Positions 18,601 through 27,512 of a stretch of DNA of 64,000 bases are shown piece after piece. Numbering within the stretch: position 1 is the stretch's first letter; each line of letters opens with the position of its first letter. The stretch is from positions 186,001-250,000 of the forward strand of contig NZ_BMED01000002.1 in the NCBI RefSeq assembly GCF_014636315.1, given 5' to 3'. The notes under the pieces are model-generated. The model did no database searches. It was not told the origin of the DNA and worked only from the letters and a program-made list of their open reading frames with translations. The stretch is from Parundibacterium terreum (GTDB lineage: Bacteria > Pseudomonadota > Gammaproteobacteria > Burkholderiales > Burkholderiaceae_D). Made by a program: the position numbers and the translations under genes.

Positions 18601-19854
18601 TTACATCTGTTCTATCATCACATCGCCAAAACCGGAGCACGATACCTGTGTCGCACCTTCCATCAGGCGCGCGAAGTCATAAGTAACTTTCTTCGCGGCG
18701 ATGGATTTTTCGGTAGAGCTGATGATCAGATCGGCAGCTTCCAGCCAGCCCATATGGCGCAGCATCATTTCTGCCGACAGGATCAGGGAACCCGGGTTCA
18801 CATAGTCCTTGCCGGCATACTTCGGCGCCGTACCATGCGTCGCTTCAAACATTGCCACGGAATCGGACATGTTGGCGCCCGGAGCGATACCGATACCGCC
18901 CACTTGTGCTGCCAGTGCATCGGAGATGTAGTCGCCGTTCAGGTTCAGTGTAGCGATGACGCTGTATTCATTAGGGCGCAACAGGATCTGTTGCAGGAAG
19001 GCATCCGCGATGGAATCCTTGATGGTGATGTCCCGGCCGGTCTTGGGATTCTTGAATTTGCACCATGGGCCGCCGTCGATCAATTGCGCACCGAATTCTT
19101 TTTGCGCCAGGGCATAAGCCCAGTCGCGGAAACCGCCTTCGGTGTACTTCATGATATTGCCTTTGTGGACGATAGTCACAGATGGCTTGTCATTATCGAT
19201 AGCGTACTGGATCGCCTTGCGCACCAGACGCTCGGTGCCTTCGCGGGATACGGGCTTGACGCCGATACCGGAAGTGTCAGGGAAACGGATTTTCTTGACG
19301 CCCATTTCCTTGACCAGGAATTCGATGATTTTCTTCGCGCCTTCGGAACCCTCTTGCCATTCGATACCGGCGTAGATGTCCTCAGAGTTTTCGCGGAAGA
19401 TGACCATGTCGGTTTTTTCCGGCTCACGCACTGGGGATGGCACGCCCTTGAAGTAGCGTACCGGGCGCAGGCAGACATACAGGTCCAGCTCCTGGCGCAG
19501 CGCCACGTTCAACGAACGGATACCGCCACCAACAGGCGTAGTCAGCGGGCCCTTGATGGAAACAACATAGTCTTTCAGGACTTTCAGCGTTTCTTCGGGC
19601 AGCCATACGTCCGGGCCATAGACTTTGGTGGATTTTTCGCCAGCATAGATTTCCATCCAGCTGATCTTGCGCTGACCGCCATAAGCCTTGGCGACGGCGG
19701 CATCAACGACCTTGATCATGACCGGGCTGATATCAATGCCTGTGCCATCGCCTTCGATGTAAGGGATGATAGGATTATCTGGCACGTTCAACGAGAAATC
19801 GGCATTGACGGTAATTTGCTTACCTTCAGCAGGAACTTTAATATGTTGGAACAT
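18601..19854 (-). CDS. icd: NADP-dependent isocitrate dehydrogenase
   Basis: This TCA-cycle enzyme converts isocitrate to 2-oxoglutarate with NADPH formation. The start at 19854 gives [16 protein letters not shown], the usual N-terminus, behind a GGAG site; the open frame continues 35 codons upstream without such support. In 417 residues one sees [19 protein letters not shown], the regulatory-Ser region of the SLNVALRQ type, [15 protein letters not shown] and [13 protein letters not shown]. It stands alone between a terminator and a divergent region. Confidence 0.97.
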   Translation of the reverse strand: MFQHIKVPAEGKQITVNADFSLNVPDNPIIPYIEGDGTGIDISPVMIKVVDAAVAKAYGGQRKISWMEIYAGEKSTKVYGPDVWLPEETLKVLKDYVVSIKGPLTTPVGGGIRSLNVALRQELDLYVCLRPVRYFKGVPSPVREPEKTDMVIFRENSEDIYAGIEWQEGSEGAKKIIEFLVKEMGVKKIRFPDTSGIGVKPVSREGTERLVRKAIQYAIDNDKPSVTIVHKGNIMKYTEGGFRDWAYALAQKEFGAQLIDGGPWCKFKNPKTGRDITIKDSIADAFLQQILLRPNEYSVIATLNLNGDYISDALAAQVGGIGIAPGANMSDSVAMFEATHGTAPKYAGKDYVNPGSLILSAEMMLRHMGWLEAADLIISSTEKSIAAKKVTYDFARLMEGATQVSCSGFGDVMIEQM

Positions 19855-19929
19855 CGTATTCTCCGTAGTTTTGGGCGACCGGGCGCTTGCGCTATCGCTC
19901 ATGACAAGCCTTGCTGAATGTCCATATTC

Positions 19930-19957
19930 GATTGCGAATATCAAAAAATTCGCAATC
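19930..19957. repeat. Perfect 10-bp inverted repeat upstream of icd
   Basis: GATTGCGAAT and ATTCGCAATC flank an A-rich 8-base spacer in the region between the divergent icd and rluE-like genes, about 75 bases upstream of the icd start. It may be a regulator site; no known operator is recognised. Confidence 0.6.
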
Positions 19958-20051
19958 AACTCTTATATAAGACACAAGACTACCGTTTCATATTATGCAC
20001 CAGTATTTTACTGGATGCCATAATTTTGCGACACTAGCACCCGTGAAACTT

Positions 20052-20606
20052 ATGAAACCTATGAAACTTATCTTATTCAACAAACCATTCGATGTGATGT
20101 GCCAGTTCTCGGCGCACCCTAGCCGCCCTACACTGGCCAACTATCTCGACATCCCCGGCATCTACCCGGCAGGCAGGCTGGATGCGGACAGCGAGGGACT
20201 GGTTTTACTGACCGATGACGGCAAGCTGCAACATAGTATCAGTCATCCTGATCACAAGCAGGCGAAGACCTATCTGGTGCAAGTGGAAGGAACACCGACG
20301 CCGGCTGCGCTGGAAAAACTGCGCAATCCTATCGACCTGGGAGACTTCATCACCCAGCCCTGCATCGCCAGGCACATCCAGGAGCCGCAGTGGCTATGGC
20401 CGCGCACTCCTCCCGTGAGGCACAGGGAAGCCATCCCCACCAGTTGGCTATGCATCATCCTGTCAGAAGGAAAAAACCGGCAGGTACGCCGCATGACGGC
20501 TGCCGTGGGCCTGCCGACCTTGCGGCTGATCCGTAGTTCAATCGGCAATTTCTCGTTGGAGACGCATCCACTGCTGCCGGGGGAGTGGCAGGAAGTGCGC
20601 ATCTAG
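20052..20606 (+). CDS. rluE: rRNA large-subunit pseudouridine synthase, RluE-like
   Basis: RluE modifies U2457 of 23S rRNA in E. coli. Here the core is present: ILFNKPFDVMCQFS, the catalytic-Asp motif AGRLDADSEGLVLLTDDG, KTYLVQVEG and SEGKNRQVRRMTAAVG. There is no S4 domain, as expected for RluE. The start is uncertain: GTG at 20043 and ATGs at 20052 and 20061 are all in frame and none has a good ribosome site; 20052 is a compromise. About 184 residues. Confidence 0.9.
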   Translation: MKPMKLILFNKPFDVMCQFSAHPSRPTLANYLDIPGIYPAGRLDADSEGLVLLTDDGKLQHSISHPDHKQAKTYLVQVEGTPTPAALEKLRNPIDLGDFITQPCIARHIQEPQWLWPRTPPVRHREAIPTSWLCIILSEGKNRQVRRMTAAVGLPTLRLIRSSIGNFSLETHPLLPGEWQEVRI

Positions 20607-20632
20607 AACAGAGGTGGATGACTGCGAACCGC

Positions 20633-20660
20633 AGCCGGTAGCGGCTACCCACTACCGGCT
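20633..20660 (+). other. Hairpin after the rluE-like gene
   Basis: AGCCGGTAG pairs with CTACCGGCT over 9 bp. Within it GGTAGC and GCTACC can form an alternative smaller hairpin. No T-run follows, but an AT palindrome (AAATAATTTTAATTATTT) lies just after. It may serve as an imperfect terminator. Confidence 0.45.
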
Positions 20661-20738
20661 TGGACTAAATAATTTTAATTATTTCTGGGTTGATACAAAT
20701 AAACTGTCAACCGTTCATCACAGCCTACGTTATTTGCC

Positions 20739-20777
20739 TTGATTCAACTGATTTTTACTAAACCCTCATTGAATCAA
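20739..20777. promoter_or_regulatory. Paired TTGA-N-TCAA palindromes upstream of a small secreted-protein gene
   Basis: TTGATTCAA at 20739 and TTGAATCAA at 20769 are each palindromes and lie exactly 30 bp apart, so they face the same side of the helix. They sit about 60-95 bases before the ATG at 20835, a position suited to a regulator site. Confidence 0.4.
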
Positions 20778-20834
20778 TCTTGAATTTTAGCCATTTTTTT
20801 GTGTAGCTTAAACATTACTCCCGAAGGACTAAAA

Positions 20835-21020
20835 ATGAAAAAATTGATCGCTGCTCTGGTTGTTGGTCTGTTTGCTTCTGCGGCTTTTGCTCAAGCCCCT
20901 GCTCCTTCTGCATCTGCGTCTGCTACGGAAGCATCCAAACCAGCGCCTAAGAAACACAAAAAACACAAAAAAGAAGCAGCGTCCGCCTCTGCCGCCGCTT
21001 CTGCTGCTGCATCAAAATAA
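20835..21020 (+). CDS. Small exported Lys/Ala/His-rich protein
   Basis: A 61-residue product with a textbook signal peptide (MKKLIAALVVGLFASAAFAQ) behind a GAAGGA site at 20823-20828; the open frame extends 12 codons further but only this ATG fits. The mature part, about 41 residues, is low-complexity: Ala/Ser/Pro at both ends and a basic centre KPAPKKHKKHKKEA. In style it recalls the acid-shock protein Asr of enterobacteria, but similarity is compositional only. Codon choice (GCT, GTT, TCT) differs from neighbours and suggests strong expression. It is monocistronic with its own terminator. Confidence 0.75.
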   Translation: MKKLIAALVVGLFASAAFAQAPAPSASASATEASKPAPKKHKKHKKEAASASAAASAAASK

Positions 21021-21047
21021 TCAGCACCAGCTTTAACAGCAATGATC

Positions 21048-21075
21048 AAAAAGGCAGGATTTCCTGCCTTTTTTT
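21048..21075 (+). terminator. Intrinsic terminator after the small exported protein gene
   Basis: AAAAAGGCAGG/CCTGCCTTTTTTT with a 4-base loop and a strong T-run. Confidence 0.95.
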
Positions 21076-21263
21076 CATTTCTGCGGCACGCCAGACAAAC
21101 GCTTCGCTAGGCCACTCCCCCCCAATTTGTTTCGGTGTGTATAAGACCATGCAGCGGCCAAATCGCCGTAGTACACTATGCCGCCACCGGCATAATCTGG
21201 CGCTGTTTCTACAGTTTGCCGGCTTTGATATAACCTAACCACCACTGAACTCATCCGGATACC

Positions 21264-21731
21264 ATGCATAAAACTCATCTGCGTGCCATCGCATCCCGCT
21301 TCACGCCTGTCTTCGCAAGCTTCGCTATTGCACTGGCCTTTTCTGCAAATGCCGGCGCACAGACAAAATTACCCGTTAAACAACTAACGGCAGGCATAAA
21401 TCTGATCCAGGCTGAAGTAGCGGCAACCGATGCGGAGCGCGAGATCGGCCTGATGAACCGCACCAAGATGGGGCCCAACGAAGGCATGGTGTTTGATTTC
21501 GGCGCTCCGGCAGGCGTATGCATGTGGATGAAGAACACGTTGATTCCACTCTCCGTGGCTTTCATGGATGCCGAAGGCAAGATTGTGAATATTGAAGACA
21601 TGCAGCCGGAAACACTGGATTCGCATTGCGCAAAAAAGGCAGTGCGCTATGCGCTGGAAATGAACCTGGGCTGGTTCAAGCAAAAGAATATCAAGCCGGG
21701 CAGCAAGATTGAAGGATTTCCACTTAAGTAA
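21264..21731 (+). CDS. DUF192 family exported protein
   Basis: 155 residues with an N-terminal signal sequence (hydrophobic core FASFAIALAFSANAGAQ). The mature part has the DUF192 hallmarks: EIGLMNRTKMGPNEGMVFDF, the MWMKNTLIPLSVAFMDAEG segment, and a late VRYALEMNLGWF. The fold is a small beta barrel; the biochemical role is unknown. It stands alone, followed by a terminator shared with rpsT. Confidence 0.92.
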   Translation: MHKTHLRAIASRFTPVFASFAIALAFSANAGAQTKLPVKQLTAGINLIQAEVAATDAEREIGLMNRTKMGPNEGMVFDFGAPAGVCMWMKNTLIPLSVAFMDAEGKIVNIEDMQPETLDSHCAKKAVRYALEMNLGWFKQKNIKPGSKIEGFPLK

Positions 21732-21796
21732 TAAAAAGTGGCTAAGAATCGGAGGAGAGTTGCAACTCTCCTTTCACCCGTTTCGGACTAGAAAAC

Positions 21797-21826
21797 ACAA
21801 AAACCCGCACATGTGCGGGTTTTTTA
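21797..21826. terminator. Bidirectional terminator between the DUF192 gene and rpsT
   Basis: The palindrome CCCGCACATGTGCGGG is flanked by A-run and T-run, so it can end transcription of both converging genes. Confidence 0.92.
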
Positions 21827-21879
21827 TTCTTTCACAGGCAAACCGGTATCCGGCTTGCTAGCTTGCTGAAGCAGGCAGA

Positions 21880-22143
21880 TTAAGCCAGTGCTTTCAGGGC
21901 AGCAGACAAACGGCTCTTATGACGAGCTGCTTTGTTTTTGTGAATGATTTTTTTATCAGCAATACGATCAATCGTGGAAACGGAAGTTTGGTAGATTGTC
22001 GCTGCAGCAGCTTTATCACCGGCTTCGATTGCTTTGCGAACAGCTTTGATTGCTGTGCGCAGCGTCGAACGCTGGCTGGAGTTGTGTGCATTTTGCTTAA
22101 CTGCTTGACGAGCACGTTTACGTGCTTGTGCTGTATTTGCCAT
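21880..22143 (-). CDS. rpsT: 30S ribosomal protein S20
   Basis: This 87-residue primary 16S rRNA-binding protein begins [20 protein letters not shown], the usual S20 start, and ends [19 protein letters not shown]. The ATG at 22143 follows an AGGAAA site. The open frame continues upstream, but those codons overlap the promoter and are not coding. It is transcribed alone from the promoter at 22219-22247. Confidence 0.98.
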   Translation of the reverse strand: MANTAQARKRARQAVKQNAHNSSQRSTLRTAIKAVRKAIEAGDKAAAATIYQTSVSTIDRIADKKIIHKNKAARHKSRLSAALKALA

Positions 22144-22218
22144 GAGATTTCCTAAACTGGGCTGGGTCAAAGCGATCGCAACAACAATGCCACGCCGCAT
22201 AATTCTGTACAGCTTTGC

Positions 22219-22247
22219 AGTATAACGTCTTTTTTCTATGTTAGCAA
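22219..22247 (-). promoter_or_regulatory. Sigma70-type promoter of rpsT
   Basis: On the minus strand TTGCTA (22242-22247) and TATACT (22219-22224) are separated by exactly 17 bases. Predicted transcription starts near 22212, giving a leader of about 70 bases. Confidence 0.7.
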
Positions 22248-22538
22248 GTACGAAGGCAGATCGCGTGCACACTACTGCCATGTAATGTTGCATTACATGG
22301 CAGCCTGGCAACGATATTGCACTTTCAACGGAGATTCAATATTGTAGCCGAGTGTTGCGCATCGTGTATTGGTCGCTTCTGCCGAACAGAAATGGTGATA
22401 TTTGCCTATCTGTACCTGTTATTTAAGGTGCAAGTTCTGCACACTAGCGCAACAATGATCGCTGAAATCCAAGCATGCATTTGCATATCTGCATGGCTGA
22501 GCATGCGCCTATCCAAATCAAACCAACAAGGAAGCCAC

Positions 22539-23132
22539 ATGGACTGCACCCCGTTTACCCTGCAAGGCAAATATGTCACCCTGGAACCTTTGACGCAGGA
22601 GCACTTCGCCGACATCCAGGCGGCCGCTGCAGACGGTGAATTATGGAAGCTGTTCTTCACCTCGGTGCCGTCGCCGGACAAGACGCAGGTATGGCTGGAT
22701 ACCGCACTGAGTTGGCTGCAGGAACAGAAAGCGATCAGCTTTGCAGTACGGCACAAGGAGAGCGGTAAAATTATCGGCTCCACGCGCTTCTGTAATATCG
22801 ATCATAATAATAAGCGGCTGGAGATAGGCTATACCTGGTACTCGAAAAGCGTACAGCGCAGCCCCGTGAATACCGAGTGCAAGCTATTATTGCTGACACA
22901 TGCGTTCGAGGTATTTGGCTGTATCGCCGTGGAGTTCCGTACCGACTGGTTTAACCGCAGGTCGCAAGCCGCGATAGAGCGGCTGGGTGCAAAGCGTGAC
23001 GCCGTATTGCGCAACCACATGATACAGCCCGATGGCCGCATACGCGACACCGTGGTATATAGCATTATCCAGAATGAATGGGCAGGCGTGAAAAACAACC
23101 TGCAATATATGCATGGCAAATACGAGGCTTAG
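22539..23132 (+). CDS. GNAT family N-acetyltransferase (RimJ/RimL-like)
   Basis: The start at 22539 is chosen because of an AAGGAAGC site; earlier in-frame starts encode an unlikely Cys-rich stretch. In 197 residues it shows FTLQGKYVTLEPLTQEHFAD at the N-terminus, GKIIGSTRFCNIDHNNKRLEIG (in part) and the acetyl-CoA region near YSKSVQRSPVNTECKLLLL, and AIERLGAKRDAVLRNHM near the end, all typical of RimJ/RimL-type acetyltransferases. The acceptor is not known. It lies 44 bases before the VWA gene. Confidence 0.88.
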   Translation: MDCTPFTLQGKYVTLEPLTQEHFADIQAAAADGELWKLFFTSVPSPDKTQVWLDTALSWLQEQKAISFAVRHKESGKIIGSTRFCNIDHNNKRLEIGYTWYSKSVQRSPVNTECKLLLLTHAFEVFGCIAVEFRTDWFNRRSQAAIERLGAKRDAVLRNHMIQPDGRIRDTVVYSIIQNEWAGVKNNLQYMHGKYEA

Positions 23133-23176
23133 CGCTACGACTAATGCCCACACCATAGAGACTGTTAGGAGCCGAT

Positions 23177-24346
23177 GTGCTGATCGATTTTTTCTTCACC
23201 CTGAAAGACGCCAAGATCCCGGTATCCATCAAGGAATTCCTGATGCTGCTGGAGGCAATGGAAAAAGGCCTGGTCAGCATGTCAATGGACGACTTCTATT
23301 TCCTGTCGCGCACCATCATGGTCAAGGACGAAGCCCACTACGACAAGTTCGACAAGGCCTTCGGCCTGTACTTCAAGGGTATCGACACTATCTTTGAAAA
23401 GAACCCCGAGATACCGCTGGAGTGGCTGAGCAAGCGCATGGAGCGCGAACTCAGCGATGAGCAAAAAGCGCAACTGGAAAAATTCGGCTACGACAAGCTG
23501 ATGGACAGGCTGAAGGATTTGCTGAAGGAACAGAAAGAACGCCATGAGGGCGGCAGCAAATGGATAGGTACGGGCGGCACCTCGCCTTTCGGCAATGGCG
23601 GACAAAATCCTGAAGGCATACGCATAGGCGGCAAAGGCGGCAACCGCACTGCGGTCAAGGTCTGGGAGGCGCGCGCCTATCGCGATTACGATGACGAGCG
23701 TGAACTGGGCACCCGCAATATCAAGGTAGCGCTGCGGCGCCTGCGCAAGTTTGCACGCCAGGGTGCGGAAGATGAATTGGCGCTGGATGCCACCATCAAG
23801 GCCACGGCAAACAATGCCGGCTACCTGGATATCAAGATGCAGCCCGAGCGCAAGAACAATATCAAGGTCTTGATGCTGCTGGATGTGGGCGGCACGATGG
23901 ACGATCACATCGCCCGTACCGAGGAATTATTCTCGGCCGCCAAAACCGAATTCAAGAACATGGAATTCTTTTATTTCCATAACTGCGTGTACGACTATTT
24001 ATGGAAAAACAACCGCCGCCGCCATGCAGAAAAGTTTCCAACCTGGGATGTATTGCGCAAATACACCCCGGATACCAAGGTGATCTTCGTCGGTGATGCG
24101 ACGATGAGTCCTTACGAAATCCTGCAGCCGGGCGGATCGGTGGAATATAACAATGAAGAAGCCGGTGCGGCATGGCTGCAACGCTTCACGTCGACTTTTC
24201 CCAAGTTCATCTGGCTCAATCCTGAGCCGGAAGGCCTGTGGCAATACCGGCAGTCTGTGTCAGTAATACGCCAGTTGATGAACAACCGCATGTTCCCGGT
24301 CACGATAGACGGCCTGGAACGCGGCATGCGCCTGCTCAGCAAATAA
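23177..24346 (+). CDS. CoxE-like VWA domain protein
   Basis: Starts with GTG at 23177 behind AGGAG at 23167-23171; the ATG two bases earlier is out of frame and closes at once. The 389-residue protein has an N-terminal helical part (about 1-120), a Gly-rich linker (GTGGTSPFGNGGQNPEGIRI) and a C-terminal von Willebrand A domain. Its metal-site motif reads LDVGGTMDDH rather than the usual DxSxS, and the later Thr/Asp motif is IFVGDATMSPYEI. Such proteins usually pair with a MoxR-type ATPase in assembling metal cofactors. No such ATPase gene lies next to it here. Confidence 0.85.
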   Translation: MLIDFFFTLKDAKIPVSIKEFLMLLEAMEKGLVSMSMDDFYFLSRTIMVKDEAHYDKFDKAFGLYFKGIDTIFEKNPEIPLEWLSKRMERELSDEQKAQLEKFGYDKLMDRLKDLLKEQKERHEGGSKWIGTGGTSPFGNGGQNPEGIRIGGKGGNRTAVKVWEARAYRDYDDERELGTRNIKVALRRLRKFARQGAEDELALDATIKATANNAGYLDIKMQPERKNNIKVLMLLDVGGTMDDHIARTEELFSAAKTEFKNMEFFYFHNCVYDYLWKNNRRRHAEKFPTWDVLRKYTPDTKVIFVGDATMSPYEILQPGGSVEYNNEEAGAAWLQRFTSTFPKFIWLNPEPEGLWQYRQSVSVIRQLMNNRMFPVTIDGLERGMRLLSK

Positions 24347-24388
24347 TAGGCGAATAAAGGAAAGGGCAGGTTCGCCCTGCCTGCCGCC

Positions 24389-25213
24389 TCAGGTGATAGG
24401 CAGGAATTTCTGCATCGCCGCCACGACGACCTTGCGCGATAGCGGCTTGTCCAGAAATCCCTCGCATCTGCCCCGGGCAGCTTCCCTGTCGTAGTCAAAC
24501 GAGCGGTCGATTAATAGCACCGCAGCGATCTTGTGCCCCACATGCTGGCCCTTGATCATTTCACACAAATGGTAGGGATTGATGCCGGGAGTTGCCGTGT
24601 TGACCATCATCAGCGCATGTTTATGCTGCGCGTTCGACTCCAGCGCGCTGATATGGTCGGTTGCCAGATTGACGGGAAAACGGTAATTTTCCGTCAAGCT
24701 GGCCACGTAATCCTTGAATTTGAAATCCTTGTCCACGATCAGGATGCCGCCCTGAGGCGGAATGGGCTTGCGCATCTTTTCATAGTTGGCCGGATCGGAT
24801 AGATCCAAATCCACCCTCTCCCTCAGCCTGCGCTCAGGCACACTGATGGTGTCCAGCGCGCTCAGCGTCGTCAGCAGCATACGTCGCCGGTCTGCCTGCG
24901 CATCCAGCATTTCCAGCAATCTGCGCCAGCGTATTGGCCTCGGCATGATGGGATGTGGCATAGAAATGCCGGTTTTGCCTATTAATAGTGCAGGTTGCGC
25001 GTCACCGGGGTTCAGATCAGATAGAATTGTCAGCGCTTTCAGGTCCTCGGCATTGACTATATACATGTCTGGGTCTTGCAAACTGCCTTGCCGCAAGACA
25101 AGATAGCTATAATCGCGATCCCTATCGACCGCGAATACGCTGCCGAAGGTTTCTTCTTCCTTGGGAGAAAAACCTATCAGACGTATCGCAATAATGGGAG
25201 TTTTTTGTGACAT
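24389..25213 (-). CDS. Protein with C-terminal degenerate receiver domain
   Basis: 274 residues. The N-terminal 145 residues match no family I recognise. Residues 155-272 read like a CheY receiver: GGILIVDKDFKFKDYV for strand 1 and EGFLDKPLSRK for the Lys motif (Lys256), but the phosphorylation position is Asn205 (ALMMVNTATPG) instead of Asp. It is therefore likely a pseudo-receiver that does not accept phosphate in the usual way. It is transcribed divergently from parE, with about 200 bases between. A role in signalling is inferred only from the fold. Confidence 0.65.
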   Translation of the reverse strand: MSQKTPIIAIRLIGFSPKEEETFGSVFAVDRDRDYSYLVLRQGSLQDPDMYIVNAEDLKALTILSDLNPGDAQPALLIGKTGISMPHPIMPRPIRWRRLLEMLDAQADRRRMLLTTLSALDTISVPERRLRERVDLDLSDPANYEKMRKPIPPQGGILIVDKDFKFKDYVASLTENYRFPVNLATDHISALESNAQHKHALMMVNTATPGINPYHLCEMIKGQHVGHKIAAVLLIDRSFDYDREAARGRCEGFLDKPLSRKVVVAAMQKFLPIT

Positions 25214-25414
25214 CGGTTATCCGTTGGTGCAATGCAGCTACAATACTTGCTGCTCTGTCGTCCTGAGGCAGTTTGATTAAATAAGTGCAGTTATGTTAAA
25301 AATTCTTGTCGAGACCCTAGGCAGCATACCGCGATTTGCGGACCGGGCATGATCTCGCTAACAAAATAATATCTACCATTTTACTAAAATAACAATTCAC
25401 CTTGTAATAATTGC

Positions 25415-27409
25415 ATGTCCACAAAAAAATCTACTACAGCCGCATCCGATTACAGCGAATCATCCATCCGTGTCCTGAAGGGACTGGAGCCGGTCAAGCA
25501 AAGACCCGGCATGTATACCCGCACTGAGAACCCCCTGCATATTATCCAGGAAGTCATCGACAATGCCTCGGATGAAGCCCTGGGCGGACACTGCAAGAAT
25601 ATCCTGGTCACGCTCAATGCCGATAGCAGCATCACCGTTGAGGATGATGGCCGCGGTATTCCTGTCGGCCTGCATCCTGAAGAACAGGTGCCAACCGTAG
25701 AGATCGTGTTCACCCGTTTGCACGCCGGCGGCAAGTTCGACAAGGGCTCGGGCGGCGCGTATGCGTTTTCCGGCGGCCTGCATGGTGTCGGCGTCTCCGT
25801 GACTAATGCGCTGTCCAAACGCCTGGAAATCACGGTATGGCGCGAAGCCGGCATGCACAAGCTGACTTTCGCCAACGGCGACGTAGTGGAACCGCTGACC
25901 TCGCAGCCGCTGGCCAAAGGCGACAAAAAGTCCGGCACCCGGGTTTCCATCTGGCCTGACGGCAAGTATTTCGATTCACCGAATATCTCGCAAACCGAAC
26001 TGCAGCGCCTGCTGCGCTCCAAGGCAGTGCTGCTGCCGGGCGTACGCGTTACGCTGGCCAATGCCAAGACCGGCGAAAGCCAGACCTGGCAATATGACCA
26101 GGGCCTGCGTGGCTACCTGACCGAAGCGCTGGCGCAATCCTCGCATGGCGACACGCTGATTCCCTTGTTTGAAGGCGCGCAATACGCAAACGCCGATACC
26201 GACGGTTTTGCCGAAGGCGAAGGTGCGGCCTGGGTGGTCGCATGGACGGAAGAAGGCAATGTAGTGCGCGAATCCTATGTGAACCTGATCCCGACACCGG
26301 CTGGCGGCACGCATGAATCCGGCTTGCGCGAAGGCCTGTTCGGCGCGGTGAAGAGCTTCGCCGAGATGCATTCGCTGTTGCCGAAAGGCGTCAAGCTATT
26401 GCCGGAAGACGTGTTTGCCCGCGTCTCCTTCGTGTTGTCGGCCAAGGTACTGGATCCGCAATTCCAGGGCCAGATCAAGGAACGTCTGAATTCGCGCGAT
26501 GCCGTGCGCCTGGTATCGGGCTTCACCAAATCTCCGCTGGAGTTGTGGCTGAATTCGCACGTTGACTACGGCAAGAAGCTGGCGGAGCTGGTCATCAAGC
26601 AGGCACAATCACGGCTGCGTTCTGCCCAAAAAGTGGAAAAGAAAAAATCCTCCGGTGTTGCCGTGTTGCCTGGCAAGCTGACGGATTGCGAATCCAGCGA
26701 TATCTCGCGCAATGAAATCTTCCTGGTCGAGGGCGACTCTGCGGGCGGCTCTGCAAAGATGGGCCGCGACAAGGAATTCCAGGCCATCCTGCCACTGCGC
26801 GGCAAGGTGCTGAACTCCTGGGAGTCCGAGCGCGACCGCCTGTTTGCCAATAACGAGATCCACGATATTGCAGTGGCGATCGGGGTTGACCCGCATGGCG
26901 TGAAAGATACGCCCGACCTGTCCAATCTGCGCTACGGCAAGATCTGCATCCTGTCCGATGCGGACGTCGATGGCTCGCACATCCAGGTATTGCTGTTGAC
27001 CCTGTTCTTCAAGCATTTCCCGCAATTGATCGCGCATGGCCATATCTGCGTAGCCCGCCCTCCTCTGTTCCGCGTTGATGCGCCGGCACGCGGCAAGAAA
27101 CCGGCACAGAAGATTTATGCGCTGGATGAAGGCGAGCTGATCGCCATTGAAGATAAATTGCGCAAGGACGGCGTCAAAGAAGGCGCCTGGTCCATCTCGC
27201 GCTTTAAAGGTCTGGGCGAGATGAATGCGGAACAGCTATGGGAAACCACGATGAACCCGGACACCCGCCGCCTGCTGCCGGTGTCACTGGGCGAGTTTGA
27301 CCAGGATTTCTCCGAAGCCCGCTTCAATATGCTGATGGGCAAAGGCGAAGCATCTGCGCGCCGCTCCTGGCTAGAAGAACACGGTAACGAGGTCGAAGCG
27401 GATATCTGA
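25415..27409 (+). CDS. parE: DNA topoisomerase IV subunit B
   Basis: The ATPase subunit of topoisomerase IV, which unlinks daughter chromosomes. In 664 residues it has the GHKL ATP site (EVIDNASDEALGG, EDDGRGIPVG, GLHGVGVSVTNALS), the transducer domain and the TOPRIM domain (EGDSAGGSAKMGRD, ILSDADVDGSHIQ). Its length of about 660 residues and context next to parC favour ParE over GyrB, which is usually around 800 residues or more. The start has no clear ribosome site but matches the usual N-terminus. parC follows after 103 bases on the same strand. Confidence 0.95.
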   Translation: MSTKKSTTAASDYSESSIRVLKGLEPVKQRPGMYTRTENPLHIIQEVIDNASDEALGGHCKNILVTLNADSSITVEDDGRGIPVGLHPEEQVPTVEIVFTRLHAGGKFDKGSGGAYAFSGGLHGVGVSVTNALSKRLEITVWREAGMHKLTFANGDVVEPLTSQPLAKGDKKSGTRVSIWPDGKYFDSPNISQTELQRLLRSKAVLLPGVRVTLANAKTGESQTWQYDQGLRGYLTEALAQSSHGDTLIPLFEGAQYANADTDGFAEGEGAAWVVAWTEEGNVVRESYVNLIPTPAGGTHESGLREGLFGAVKSFAEMHSLLPKGVKLLPEDVFARVSFVLSAKVLDPQFQGQIKERLNSRDAVRLVSGFTKSPLELWLNSHVDYGKKLAELVIKQAQSRLRSAQKVEKKKSSGVAVLPGKLTDCESSDISRNEIFLVEGDSAGGSAKMGRDKEFQAILPLRGKVLNSWESERDRLFANNEIHDIAVAIGVDPHGVKDTPDLSNLRYGKICILSDADVDGSHIQVLLLTLFFKHFPQLIAHGHICVARPPLFRVDAPARGKKPAQKIYALDEGELIAIEDKLRKDGVKEGAWSISRFKGLGEMNAEQLWETTMNPDTRRLLPVSLGEFDQDFSEARFNMLMGKGEASARRSWLEEHGNEVEADI

Positions 27410-27512
27410 TATCAGCCCCCTAACTTCGATAACAAAACCAACAAAGCCAACAAGAACATTGATATGCAGGACTTAAACGCCGCGCATACAAAACATAAAA
27501 GATATAAGTACC

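Noticed and set aside
18577..19917. A 446-codon plus-strand ORF opposite icd
   Set aside because: Antisense shadow of icd.
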